Assembly (NCBI GenBank): GCA_034508935.3
Contig: CM067442.1
Span: 86,537,948-86,601,947, forward strand
Source: Berghia stephanieae
Lineage: Eukaryota; Mollusca; Gastropoda; Nudibranchia; Aeolidiidae
Direction of reading: 5' to 3'
DNA: 64,000 bases
Part shown: in pieces, positions 1 to 10,552 of the stretch
Position numbering within the stretch: the first letter of the stretch is position 1
Layout: the number at the start of each line of letters is the position of its first letter
Made by a program: the position numbers and the translations under genes
The notes under the pieces: model-generated
The model's input: the letters and a program-made list of their open reading frames with translations, nothing else
The model's database searches: none
Told to the model about the DNA's origin: nothing

Positions 1-1335
1 TTCTTAAATCTTTTCCATTTATGTCTAGTCCTTCAAGGATATTAAATAGCTCACCATGTCTAACCTTATCAAATGCCTTTGAGTAATCAATAAAACAAAT
101 AAATAGGTCTTTCTGGACTTCAATACATCTTTCCATCAACATTGATAAAGTGAAAATAGCATTTCTTGTACCTTTGTCAGGGACCAATCCAAATTGAGTT
201 CCTGATATCTCTGGTTTTATACTTTTCCTCATTCTGCTCATTAGTACTCTTAAGAGAATTTTTGTGAAGTGACTCATAAGACTAATCGTTCGGTGTAACT
301 CTCATTCCCTGGCCCCTGTTGACTTTGGAAGTGTTATAAACACCGACTTTAATAAATCATCTGGAATTTTACCACTGTCATATATCTTATTCAATAGATT
401 TGTCACTATGTTTAAACCTAAATCCTCTAATGTTAAGATTATTTCTATTGGGATATTATCAGGGCCTGTTGCTTTGCCTAACTTCATTTTTTAAAATAGC
501 TGCTTCTACTTCTTCTTTTAAACTTGGTGGCCCGTCTATATCTTTGTTAATTGTTAATTTTTCTCTTTCATCATAAAAAAGTTCCTCTATATACTCTGAC
601 CATCTATTCAACACATCTGTTCTATCCATCAAAATATTGCCATCTTTGGATTTTATGGATCCTGTGCTTGAACATACTCTTTTGCCACTGACTTCTTTTA
701 TCTTTTCATGTACAAATTTGCTATCACTGTTCTGTTTTATTTCTATTTCCAGACACTGATCATTTATCCATTTCTCTTTTGCTTCGTTACATTTTTTCTT
801 TATTTTCTTTGTTAAGGTTTTATGTTTTTCTACATCTGATTTATATTGCCTTCTTTCTTCCATTAGTCCTAGCACTTCATTACTCATCCACTTCTTATTC
901 TCTTTTCTAGCTTTTTGTGACATTTTTTCTTGTATAGCTTCATTAATTGAGGTTTTAATTCCATTCCATAATTCATCTGTATCAGTTAGATCTTCTACTT
1001 CGAGCAATTGGAATTTGTTTTGTTTTTTACCTCAATAACAAACTTTTCTTTAAGAGATCTTTATTTATTTTCAGAAATACCACTTCCTATTTTGGTTGAT
1101 GTTTTCCTTTCTTTAATCTTTTTAAATTTATTCTCATTTTGCTGATGACAGGTACATGGTCGCTATCACAATTGGTTCCAGGCAAGGTTTTAACGTATTT
1201 TACTGCATTTCAAAAAAATTTCTGGATTAGGATGAAGTCTGTTTGGTTTCTAGTTCTATGCCTGGACTTATCCATGTATATCTTCTTCTTGGATGTTGTT
1301 TATACCATGTATTTGAAACAATGAATTCATTTTCC
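1..1335 (-). mobile_element. LINE fragment: endonuclease C-terminus, linker and start of reverse transcriptase
   Basis: A non-LTR retrotransposon read on the minus strand and cut off by the left edge of the window. From right to left come a decayed stretch with remnants of an endonuclease C-terminus (about 1330-1010), a charged linker (ORF 459-1007, with WINDQCLEIE and KFVHEKIKEVSGK) and the first RT blocks (ORF 302-487, with KATGPDNIPIEI). RT motif A (DYSKAFDKVRHGE) is readable near 52-90. Changes of frame between the pieces show it is dead. The gene order and motifs are those of the endonuclease plus RT elements often labelled craniofacial development protein 2-like in invertebrates; the exact clade is not resolved. 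The 5' end runs into an ATA microsatellite. Confidence 0.85.
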
Positions 1336-1357
1336 CTACATCAATCAATTAGTCAAT

Positions 1358-1360
<3 letters not shown>

Positions 1361-1397
<37 letters not shown>

Positions 1398-1440
1398 TTA
1401 ATAATAATAATAATAATGATAATAATAATAATGATAATAA

Positions 1441-1517
<77 letters not shown>

Positions 1518-1573
1518 TTATTATTATTATTATTATTATCATGTAAATTTGATGATGATGATGATGATGATGA
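1361..1573. repeat. (ATA)n microsatellite followed by (GAT)n
   Basis: Long interrupted ATA/TAA tract to about 1530, then a short GAT run at 1551-1573. The minus-strand reading frames across it (runs of I, L or H) are artefacts of the repeat. Confidence 0.95.
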
Positions 1574-1628
1574 AAAATATCGTAGAGCGTCAATCTCCGC
1601 CAATTTGTCAGAAGTTCTGTACGGGATA

Positions 1629-2918
1629 TTGAGGTTTGTCCAAAAAGTCTTTCCCGGTTTAATAACATATTGTATTGAGCTTTTCATACAGCGCAATATC
1701 CACTAAACGTGCTCAAAGCGCTTTACAAAGGGTCCCTGACCAACAGTAACACTTAACATGTAGAACGAGACATGATGCCTATATGGCTATAATACAATTT
1801 TTTTCCGACAGAGACAACGCTGATAACGGCCCGATACTCATTTTACACCTGAGTACGGTGAGAGAATGCGAGTAAAGAGTTTTTCCCAAGGACTCAACTA
1901 TGCGTCGAGCGAAGCTCGAACCCAGGTCCTTCCGATCCGAAAGCGAGTGTCATACCACTAGACCATAATATAGCCGCACATTTGACCACATCTCTAACAG
2001 AAAAATGTTACAGCCAATATACTTTAAACATGGGCTTATGAATCCATCAACGCCTACCTTTTGTTTACCATATCTTTTTACTCAATGCATCTCAATATAA
2101 TTGTCATGACCACCTAAACCAAATTCAATTTTAGAGTTCTTTGTGTGTGTTTTGTAGTTTTTGTGGCGTGAGGATTTCAATACCAGCTCATTTATTTCTT
2201 GTAAGCGTTCAAAAATCTGGTAATGGAGATGAATAAGCAATGTCTCTGATGTAGCTCGACAAGAAAAAGCCATAAGGAGAAATGTCCGGTGACCCAGGCG
2301 ACCAGACAATCGAGTCCATCTCTACCAATCCATCTGTCTGGAAACGTATCGTTTAGAAATTCGCGAATACTTGTCTCCAAGGTGTCGATAGGGACACTGT
2401 CTTACTGATAAAAGTATTTATAGCCGATTTTCACGAAGTTGTGATGTAGCATAAAATTCTAGCATATCTAAATAGACATTTACAGTAATCCTTTTCACGT
2501 TAAAGAAAGATGGGCCTATAACTTTTTGAGTATCTGCCACAACAAAATATTCACTTTGTGCCTTAGCAAATTTAGAATACCCATTTCTGTATTTGTTTTT
2601 TAAAATCGTTTTCATGTCCTGTAAGGGTCTCCCAAACTGGGCTATGAAACGTTGTTGAGCTAATTTTGGCAATTCCGTTCATGCAATCACGTTACATAAG
2701 GAGAATTTTGTCGCACTGTTGTGATTCCGAAAAAGGAGGAGAGAAATAGCTATGAGGTCTTTTAAGTTCATGTTTATTTTGCTAAATGTGTTGATGCATC
2801 GAAGTTTAATGACCATTTGGCATAAATGTATGACTTTTTCTTATAAGATGGTGAAAACCAGATATTGGTTTTAGAATTATAAGACTTTGAAATCAGGGAA
2901 AGACTTATGGACACCCTG
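1629..2918 (-). mobile_element. Decayed mariner/Tc1-type DNA transposon
   Basis: The right end reads inward as CAGGGTGTCCATAAGTCTTT and the left end carries the matching TTTGTCCAAAAAGTCTTTCC, so the two form mariner-like terminal inverted repeats. A TA lies at each outer edge (1627-1628, 2919-2920), as expected for this superfamily. Inside, minus-strand pieces of transposase are readable at 2418-2672 (GPSFFNVKRITVNVYLDMLE) and 2192-2380 (REFLNDTFPDRWIGRDG, which matches the region before the third catalytic residue of DDE_3 transposases). Frames change and the middle aspartate block is lost, so it is inactive. A SINE sits inside it at 1684-1983. Confidence 0.8.
1684..1983 (-). mobile_element. 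tRNA-Arg-like SINE (family A), copy 1, full length
   Basis: On the minus strand it starts with a tRNA-like head (GTCTAGTGGTATGACACTCG, then TTTCGGATCGGAAGG, then a GGTTCGAG B-box). A body follows that includes CTCTCACCGTACTCAGGTG, and it ends in a tail around AAAGCGCTTTGAGCACGTTT, GTGGATATTGCGC. The TTCGG in the anticodon loop resembles tRNA-Arg(TCG); this assignment is inference. At least four long copies and several fragments occur in the window. This copy is inserted into the mariner remnant. Confidence 0.85.
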
Positions 2919-2920
2919 TA

Positions 2921-3880
2921 TTATTTGACATTGAGATATTTTAAATTTAAAATAAAATAAAATTATTCACTACGTAATACTTAATGAAAAAAGAATGCAT
3001 AAGTAAATGGCATTGTTGTAACATGTTGTTTTATGGCCTTCATGGTTGTTTGGTTTCGCTGATTGTATTTTCTTATAATATGGTTGTCGCAGCTGAAAAA
3101 TAATGACCTTATACTTGGCGTTACATCACGTCTATTTATTTGTTGACGCGTTTGTGGCCGAAGTACCTAATGCCTAATAGATTCTAAATTTAGTCATACA
3201 GTGTGGGCGTTTAATATCTTTACAACCTTTTTTTGCAATTGATTAAATAGCTGTTATCCTTTGTCAAGAATCTCATTAAATACGTCAGCTATCTGGTGAC
3301 ATTTAACCTGGGCACTGATAAGCTCCATATTAATGAGCTTTTAATGGGCAAAGTCCAAACAACACATATTTACTTTTCATCTGCGTCATTACTCACTTTG
3401 ATGATGATACTCAATATTCAATATTCGACCAACAAGCAACAACTCCGTCTTCGTCAAAAATAAACTATAACAGTACATCACACGCTGCACGGCTTGTCTT
3501 TAATGCTTCCGTGTTGTTGTTGGCTTAAGACAACTTGTAGAAAGCTTTTAGCATATTAAGTGGATATTGCGCAAAATTAAAGTTAACTTTTCCATAAAGA
3601 CATTAAATTAAGGTCAACCACAAATATGCACTTTAAGCATAATAAAGCCACTCGCGACAGACTTGGAATATTTGAGAACTATGGCCTATGATTACCAACA
3701 TTGGAAAGACTTCACGATAGAATTGTTGAAAGCAGTTGAGGCATTACAATCAATTGGTCAAAGGTCAAATTGAAATGTCAATACGTCAAAAATATCAGTA
3801 ACTTTTTACAAAATAATCATGTTAATGGGTGAGTAGGGGCGAAGGAGGAGGGAGGATGATATGATAGCCATGCTAATTAA
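2921..3880. other. Spacer without recognisable gene
   Basis: AT-rich, no ORF or element recognised apart from a 3' fragment of SINE family A at about 3498-3575 (plus strand, ending in GTGGATATTGCGC). Confidence 0.6.
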
Positions 3881-4148
3881 GAGGGCCCATACACGCTCAG
3901 TTCTCATCCAGGGACGATCGAGGGACAGGCAGATCGTAGTGAAAACGCAATGTGTGTGAACAAAGACCTGGTCGGCGAGCAGAGGGACGGTTGGTCGCTC
4001 GCAAAGCCCGCCTTGCTTAATACTTTTCGAGGCGATCGGCGATCGGGGGCGTGGCAGTATTTAAAAAAATTGGACAATTTTTTTCCGGATTTTCGCTGTT
4101 TTGACGTCAGATTCGTGATCAGCGTCAAATTTACAAAAGTTTGATACC
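3881..4148 (+). repeat. GGGCCCATACAC repeat, left copy
   Basis: Begins GAGGGCCCATACACGCTCAG and contains CAGGGACGATCGAGGGAC and a CG-rich stretch. The same sequence occurs in inverted orientation at 6796-7042. Both copies share the outer end and run for about 250 bp, and both end inward with a GATCAGCGTCAAATTTACAA segment. They may be long terminal inverted repeats of one 3.16-kb element or two copies of a shorter one. Confidence 0.7.
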
Positions 4149-4214
4149 AAAAACTATGTCTTTACTCCAAAATTGGAAATAAATTTTAATTAATGGCTAT
4201 GTGACCGACAGAAC

Positions 4215-4525
4215 AGTGCCCCTCCCTGTTCTGTGATGGACCAAGTGGTATGACTCTCGCTTTCGGATCGGAAGGTCCAGGTTTCGAGACCCGATCTGAG
4301 TGTCGCAGAGTTGAGTGCTTGGAAAAGGGTCTTTACTCACATTCTCTCACCGTACTCAGGTGTAAAATGAGTACATGGCCGTTCGTTGTCTTTGTCGGAA
4401 AAAATGTCATATCGCCTGACAGGCGTCATGTCTCGTCTTTCAATTTTAGTATTGCTGTTGGCTTGGGACCCCTTGTAAAGCGCTTTGAGCACGTCTAGTG
4501 GATATTCCGCCAAATAAATGCTGTG
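4215..4525 (+). mobile_element. tRNA-Arg-like SINE (family A), copy 2
   Basis: Plus-strand copy with head ACCAAGTGGTATGACTCTCG, TTTCGGATCGGAAGG, and tail AAAGCGCTTTGAGCACGTCT, GTGGATATTCCGCC. Diverged from copy 1 by scattered substitutions. Confidence 0.85.
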
Positions 4526-4953
4526 TTATTATTTTTTTTCAATAATATTTTTATAAATTTTGATTCAGGAAGAGGTAGATGAACAAAAGGTTTCGTTCTT
4601 GATTACCGTAAAATTTGTAATGGATTTCATACAAAATAAAACAGTTGTCCGACTTTCCAAGGTAATAACATAATATATGGCAGTTATTATCATTATCAAC
4701 CTTTTTAATTATTTTTTATTTATTCATATTTTTTTTTGTACTTATATTTATTTTTTTCCCTCCTAATTGACGCGACATCACGGTCGACCTTGACACAAAC
4801 ATAATTTGGGATTGGCAGACGCCAAAAAGCCTTGACTACGTGATGACAGGGGTGGACATTGATATCAACACACAAACTTGGATGTAACCTTGAATTGTAG
4901 TCTACAGACAATAACATTAAAAAATGTTTTTAAAATAATAATAAAAAAGAGCA

Positions 4954-4959
<6 letters not shown>

Positions 4960-4991
<32 letters not shown>

Positions 4992-5012
4992 GGGGGGGGG
5001 GGGGGAGGGAGG
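4960..5012. repeat. (TG)n followed by a G-run
   Basis: A pure TG dinucleotide tract passes into a run of G residues. Confidence 0.95.
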
Positions 5013-5309
5013 GGATGCCAGTGCGAATAGTTCCGAGGAGTGCCCGCTTAACCTGCCACGGGGGCACTGTCGATTTGTTTTATTATTACTAGTAAAAAGC
5101 CCGCAATTTCGCGGGGAAAGAACTATTTTCATTCGATATTGCCAGAATCATTTTCTTGATTAGCTTAATTACGATTAGATGCACATTTTAATCGATGTGC
5201 TTGTCGTCGCTGCCATGTTTTATTCGGCATAATTTTAGTTATTAGTCAATAGATATCAATATCAATAAGTCGCAAGTCTTTACCACGCTTTACCTGGGAA
5301 TGCTTTGCA

Positions 5310-5545
5310 CTACCTTCAATACTTCACAAATTAAAATGGCGGCCGAGAATCAAAACAATGGTCAAATTAGGAAATGTTAAACTTTCACAAATCTATCAAG
5401 GTTTGTTCTAGAGTTTTTAAAACGCTTTTATATGATGACAAATTGAATAAATAAACGCCTGACAAAAGATCAACGGTGAAAATACAAATTGAATGAATAT
5501 TGGGGATGTAGGAGCTTTCGGAATGTCTCCCCTTTACTTAACTTA
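5310..5545 (+). repeat. Dispersed repeat shared with 59595-59800
   Basis: Contains AAAATGGCGGCCGAGAATCA, CAATGGTCAAATTAGGAAAT, ATAAATAAACGCCTGACAAA and GGAGCTTTCGGAATGTCTCC; the same blocks in the same order occur at 59595-59800 with few changes and an internal deletion. No ORF. Non-coding interspersed repeat of unknown class. Confidence 0.75.
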
Positions 5546-5889
5546 TGTGAGGTCAAATGAAAATATGAAGCGGACGCGAAAAATATCAAGTCCCCGAATC
5601 TGTCTACTTTTGGATTGTTCGGGCTAGAAGCTAGACAGAACCAATTGACAGTTTGCCGAAACGTTTAACTAAATATTTCCCAGGGCAATAATTATCACAT
5701 CGATGGCATAAAAACGACAGTAATATCAGCAGTAATATTAGTTGATATTGTTAATCGGTGAAACTTGTTTAAAATTTCTGTAAATCCGAATACCGTCATG
5801 TGATCAAGTGAATTATATCACTATGAATACCACGATTTGCTGAAAAAAGCCAATCTGACAGTTCCTAGCAAACAATAACGCCCCAGCTC

Positions 5890-6010
5890 ACAAATCTACA
5901 TGGAACCTTGAACGTTTAGTCTGATATATTTTAATGAGATATAATCATACAAATGGGTGTCTAAAAACAATAACAATGAGATGAGTGACGTCAATTTGGT
6001 TCATTCTATA
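5890..6010 (+). repeat. Dispersed repeat around GTAACCTTGAACGTT, copy 1
   Basis: Blocks AACCTTGAACGTTTAGTCTG, TGACGTCAATTTGGTTC and an intervening CAATAACAA run recur in the same order at about 6590-6715 and 17385-17505. Each lies within about 700 bp of a family A SINE. Class unknown. Confidence 0.6.
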
Positions 6011-6089
6011 CATATCCAAGAACTTTACTCACTCCATCCGCTCTCTCCTCCTTCAATACATATGTATCTATTCACACTCATCATTTTCT

Positions 6090-6380
6090 TGTGCCGCTAT
6101 GCATGTGGTCTTGTGATCTGACACTCGCCTTTGGATCGGACGGTACTGGGTTCGAGTCCCGCTCTGAGTGGCGCATAATTAAGTCCTTGGAAAAGGCTCT
6201 TTACTCGCATTCTCTCACCTTGTTCACGTTTAAAAGGGGTACCTCGCTGTTTACAGCATCGTCTCTGTCGGGAAACAATTGTAACAGTCATGTCTCGTCT
6301 AACATGTTTTGCTCTTGCCAAGGGCCCGTATAAAGTGATTTGAGCACCTTTATTGAATATAGCGGCAAATATAGCGCAAG
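6090..6380 (+). mobile_element. tRNA-Arg-like SINE (family A), copy 3
   Basis: Head CTTGTGATCTGACACTCGCC, TTTGGATCGGACGG, and a consensus-like B-box GGTTCGAGTCC at 6149-6159; tail GTGATTTGAGCACCTTT and ATAGCGCAAG. Its tail is more diverged than that of copy 2. Not a functional tRNA gene, because the acceptor stem does not pair and the SINE body follows. Confidence 0.85.
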
Positions 6381-6412
6381 TAATTTTTTTGTAAACAGCA
6401 TTCCTCTCTCCC

Positions 6413-6415
<3 letters not shown>

Positions 6416-6465
<50 letters not shown>
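6416..6465. repeat. (TC)n microsatellite
   Basis: About 25 perfect TC units directly after the SINE tail; reading frames across it (R-E runs) are artefacts. Confidence 0.95.
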
Positions 6466-6466
<1 letters not shown>

Positions 6467-6589
6467 ACATGTTACTTTATTATAGCTATTACTACATATG
6501 ATGCGAATATCTTGGACGGCTGTTGATGCTATGAGTTCAGGTAAAATGCTCACAACATCCGCCAGTCGGAAATAACATACCGTCACACA

Positions 6590-6715
6590 AAACTACGAGT
6601 AACCTTGAACGTTAAAAGTCTGATTTATATAATTTAGTGAGAACTAATAATTACCAAAATGGCTGCCTTAATACAATAACAAAAAGTTGAATGATGTATA
6701 TTTCGTTCCTTCAAC
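6590..6715 (+). repeat. Dispersed repeat around GTAACCTTGAACGTT, copy 2
   Basis: GTAACCTTGAACGTTAAAAG, TTTAGTGAGAACTAATAATT, TTTCGTTCCTTC. A second partial unit (TCTGATTGATATAATTTAGT, GAGAAGTAATCAC) follows at once at 6715-6750, so this copy is partly tandem. Confidence 0.55.
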
Positions 6716-6795
6716 AGTCTGATTGATATAATTTAGTGAGAAGTAATCACTATTGTGCTCAAGACGAAAGATAGAAAAGAGAGACAGTAACTGGT

Positions 6796-7042
6796 TCTTA
6801 GTATCAAAACTATTGTAAATTTGACGCTGATCATGAATCCGACGTGAAAACAGCAAAAATCCGAAAAAAAAGTGTCCACTTTTTATACTGACACGTCCCC
6901 AATTGCCGATCGCCTCGAAAAATACCTCTCTGTGTGTGGGCAAAAATCATCTGCGACTGACGCAGGATCGGGTCACAGCGACCCAGCCGTTCCCGTCCCT
7001 CGATCGTCCCTGGATGAAAACTGAGAGTGTATGGGCCCTCTA
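6796..7042 (-). repeat. GGGCCCATACAC repeat, right (inverted) copy
   Basis: Inverted partner of 3881-4148; ends GTGTATGGGCCCTCT at the outer edge. The CG-rich middle differs more from the left copy than the two ends do. Confidence 0.7.
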
Positions 7043-8320
7043 AGTTCAATTGATATCGATGTCGATAGATTTCAATATCCATCGGTACATACAGTGCCAC
7101 GTTTGAGAGGTGCAAATTATTACGTAGTTTGAGGTTATTTTGGACAGTCTGAAGTTATTTTATGTTGCACTGAATTATTCTGGCTATTAAAATTTACGGT
7201 TACGGTTACGGAGCGAGAGATAAAATAAAATATCTTTAGAGACAATTTTCTTATCTTATCTTATCTTACTAAAGGCTTTATATAGGAATTATCCTTTAAA
7301 TGCCTTATACAATAGTTTATAATTACGGGAATCTCATATAGCTTGTATTGTATCATTCACAGACATTTTACACAACTTTGAATGTAATGAAAAATGTATC
7401 AATACAGCAATGTAAAATCGAAAAATACTACCATAGAATATTGGTAATTGAAAATTGGTCATGATCGAAATAATCATAAATGTACAAAGTTTGTAGTACA
7501 ATGAAACATCAATGACAAAAAAGACAATCATGAAAACAATAACGATAATAATCATACATAAGTCTCTGATAAATTATGATTTTACATTGTTTCAGATGTC
7601 ATGCATTTTACTTGTCAACATTTACAAACCAGTCTAAAAAAATCACGAAATTAATGGAAACAGTTATATCCACATGACAATTTAAAGTTTAAAAGATTAA
7701 TAAATAAATGTATAAATAACTAAATAAACAAACAAACAAATAAAAGAATATATAAATAATAAAGTAAATTCAAAAATTTAAAATCAAATTGAATTCAGAA
7801 ATGAATGAATGAATGAATTTTTTTAAAAATAAAACAGAATAAAACATATTAGTCATACTTAAATCTCAGAGACTTTAACTCCCTATCAACTAAGATTTTA
7901 AACTGATCCAAAGAACTTGCATTTTTAGTGTTAAAACAGAGACTATTCCATGTTTTTACTGTACGTATAATAAATAAATTGTCTTACTTGTCTGAAATCT
8001 TGGAATATAAATTTTACATTTGTCTCCTTTGGTATACGTAATCTTGGAAAATGTAAATAAAATTTTACGGATATATTTACTATATTTCTTAATCAAAGAG
8101 CATACAAGGATCGCTTATCAAATTATTGACATATTTGGGCATAAAGAGTGGTGAAACAAAATAGACTATAAGACTCTATTGACGAAAAAAAAATAATCTA
8201 CATGCTTTTAAAAAAAATCACAGTGATGGTTAATTTTAAGTCGGCTTAATTTTTCACCTCAATTTTATAATCATTCAGCTTATTTCAGGTCTCATTTATC
8301 CACTATTTAAAGATGTAAAA
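7043..8320. other. Spacer without recognisable gene
   Basis: AT-rich. Short low-complexity runs: (TTACGG)n at about 7197-7212, (TTATC)n near 7250 and TAAA/CAAA runs at 7690-7760. The short minus-strand frame at 7334-7555 has no recognisable domain. Confidence 0.6.
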
Positions 8321-8321
8321 T

Positions 8322-8480
8322 AAAGTGTGTATGAAACAGTGCCCGACAAAGCAGAGAGAAAAAAACAAAAAAACAAGGCAAAAGAAGAAGCAGCATGTCA
8401 CGACTGGGGATCGAACAACCTCCTGATTTCGGGTCAGACGTCAGAGGTGACCATTACATCACAAAGGTTATCCAATAGTT
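8322..8480 (-). mobile_element. tRNA-derived SINE remnant (family with GTTTCATACACAC tail)
   Basis: On the minus strand a tRNA-like head (GATGTAATGGTCACCTCTGA, then AGGTTGTTCGATCCCC as B-box) is followed by a CTTTTGCCTTGTTTTTTTG stretch and the tail GGGCACTGTTTCATACACAC. The same tail appears at 44860-44990 in an inverted pair. Confidence 0.6.
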
Positions 8481-8614
8481 TTGATGATTTAATACCAACA
8501 ATTTTCTCAAGGCTACTCGTTCCCGCTGTGAACCCTCGCTACGCAATGGGAACTCGTACTATTGCGAAGAATTCAAAGCGGAAACGGGTACGTCTGTGAA
8601 TAACATAGCGGAAA

Positions 8615-8735
8615 CGCCTACCCTCTGTGGTGTAAAGGCAGGTAATCAGGAGGTCTGAGGTTCGATCCCTCAGACACATATTCTCAGATCTTTACTTTAC
8701 ACCAGTGCCTGCTCTCTATTTTATCACGTCGATAC
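8615..8735 (+). mobile_element. Second tRNA-like unit, facing away from the first
   Basis: GTAAAGGCAGGTAATCAGGA, GGTCTGAGGTTCGATCCCTC (good B-box), CAGACACA. Together with the unit at 8322-8480 it forms a divergent pair of tRNA-like heads. The cloverleaf is not complete, so I do not call a tRNA gene. Confidence 0.4.
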
Positions 8736-8802
8736 ATCCACTGTTTGATTTCTACAAGACGTGCTTCGGTAATGTGGATTCGATTATATCAGGTGGTTAC
8801 AT

Positions 8803-8865
8803 ACAAAAAAAAACAAAAAAAAAAAACAAAAAAAAAAAAAACAAACAAAAATAAACAAAACACCA
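8803..8865. repeat. A-rich low-complexity tract
   Basis: Runs of A broken by single C residues, AAACAAAC-like. Confidence 0.9.
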
Positions 8866-9012
8866 ATTCGCTGCTATTTCTTTCTTTCTATTGTAAAAAG
8901 TTATAAAGATATCTTTTTGATTTTTTTTTATTACTATTAGTACTATTCTTTATTATCAGAATTGCAAAATACCAAATTAATTAGATTAAGGGCTTTTGAA
9001 TAATATAAAATC

Positions 9013-9513
9013 TTGTCAACACCACCTAAAAATTTCGATGTCGAAGAGATGACGCACCTTATTGTGGCATTTGCGCATTGTAATTTTTTAAAGAAGACAC
9101 TGTTTGCTTTGCCCGTGAAACTCTATGCTGATAATTACATAAATCTATTGGAAGAAAATCTTTTGCCAGACTGTGAACACCTTTATCCAGGAAGGAATTT
9201 CATTTTTCAACAAGATGGGGCTACACCCCAAACCAGCAAAAGAACACAAGCTTTTCTTCGAAATAAGAATAATTATTTCATAAAGACAACTGGCCGCCTC
9301 AGCCACCTGGATGAATCAGTGGATTACGCAATTTGGAATTCTTTGACCAAGGTTTATAGTCGTCAAAGATCAGCATTCACAGAAGAAACCTTGAGAGAAA
9401 GAATTATTCTATGCTTAGAGGAGATAACCATTGAGGAAATTTGGAAGTGCATTTCAAATCTGAAACAGAGACTTGGGTCATTAAAGAGGAAGGCGGTGCT
9501 ATTGATCACTTAA
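9013..9513 (+). mobile_element. Tc1/mariner transposase fragment
   Basis: An open frame of 166 codons read from the second half of a DDE_3 transposase. LYADNYINLLEENLLP precedes the second catalytic aspartate block FIFQQDGATPQTSKRTQAFL, and LDESVDYAIWNSLTKVYS corresponds to the third catalytic block (usually SPDLNPLDYAIW). The N-terminal DNA-binding half and first aspartate are absent. Clear terminal inverted repeats were not found. It differs in sequence from the mariner at 1629-2918, so it is a separate lineage. Confidence 0.75.
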
Positions 9514-10406
9514 ACTGCTAACTTTGTCATCATTGGACCGAAATAGGCACGTGAGTGTGCTATATAGACTATTTCTTACATGATGAGGAGAATTATGATG
9601 TAAATAATGTTTATGGTGACATAATTAATATTTGGTAAAAATGGCAACAAATGTTAGGATCTTGGCCATTTTACTCTCTGCAATGTTGCATCATTTTTCT
9701 CTGACATTGTATTTCTGAAGACGGTTTTGAAAAAACACTATCTATTTTGTTAGGTTACTCAATTCATATTCATAAAATTTTGACAGTCTATGTATAAGGA
9801 TTTGTTTTATTGGTACCGACAAAAAAAGCGGCGATTTTTATTTTTTTTGTGACCACATGATATAAGTCATTGTTTTTACACGAACCATAACTTTGAGTGT
9901 CTTAGGCATAGATATGATATAGTCAATTGTATTGAGAAAAGGCAAAACTTAAATATTGCATTCTCAAGGAAAACAATAAATACCAAGGGCTGACTTCCGC
10001 TGTAGGTACCTCAGAAAGCAGAACACTAGTGACGGTCTGTCGAGAATGATTTAAACAAATCGAGGTCAACTCCATTTACACCAAACACACATTTTAAAGT
10101 CTCATTAGCAAGATGTGGTTGATGGTGTTTTAAGATGACGGTAATAGGGCAGAGAACTCGTGACGTCACACCGTCCTAATCTCCAAGTTCCAAACTCCTT
10201 GTAAGTATGTATGTAACCATTCCTTCGGAGGACTAAAATGAATAACTATTTGAGCAGGACGATGTATCGGCAGATTATTAAGATTACGGAACGTAATAAA
10301 TCGAGGATATATGATCTTTATTGACGACCAGCATATATTTAGAATAGAAAATATGATGCCATCACTCTGAAACCAGAAGATCAATTACACAAGGCATGTA
10401 TCAGGT
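9514..10406. other. Spacer without recognisable gene
   Basis: No ORF with a recognisable domain. A stretch near 10227 (TCGGAGGAC) faintly mirrors the start of the repeat at 10407. Confidence 0.55.
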
Positions 10407-10552
10407 CCTCCGGAAGAGTGGTTTTACACTTCCAATGAGATTGGAACTAGTTATTTTTTTACATCACACAATTGTGGTCCCTATTCCTACACGATTAAAA
10501 GATCAATTTTGTTGTCATCCGCAACTTTTACTTGAGGTCTGAATCTCTCATT
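10407..10552 (+). repeat. Direct repeat, left unit, interrupted by a LINE
   Basis: TCCTCCGGAAGAGTGGTTTT, CACTTCCAATGAGATT, CACGATTAAAAGATCAATTT, CATCCGCAACTTTTACTTGA. Recurs at 11368-11513. The right unit continues into TACAATCATACTAAAGTTCT. The same continuation stands immediately after the LINE, at 11343-11365, so the LINE landed inside the left unit of an existing tandem pair. Confidence 0.85.

Noticed and set aside
1345-1696. Two ORFs of over 100 codons with runs of H, N, I, L or S
   Set aside because: They read through ATA and GAT microsatellites; other frames of the same repeat are equally open.
6120-6165. Functional tRNA-Arg gene
   Set aside because: A- and B-boxes are present but the acceptor stem does not pair and the SINE body and tail follow in every copy.
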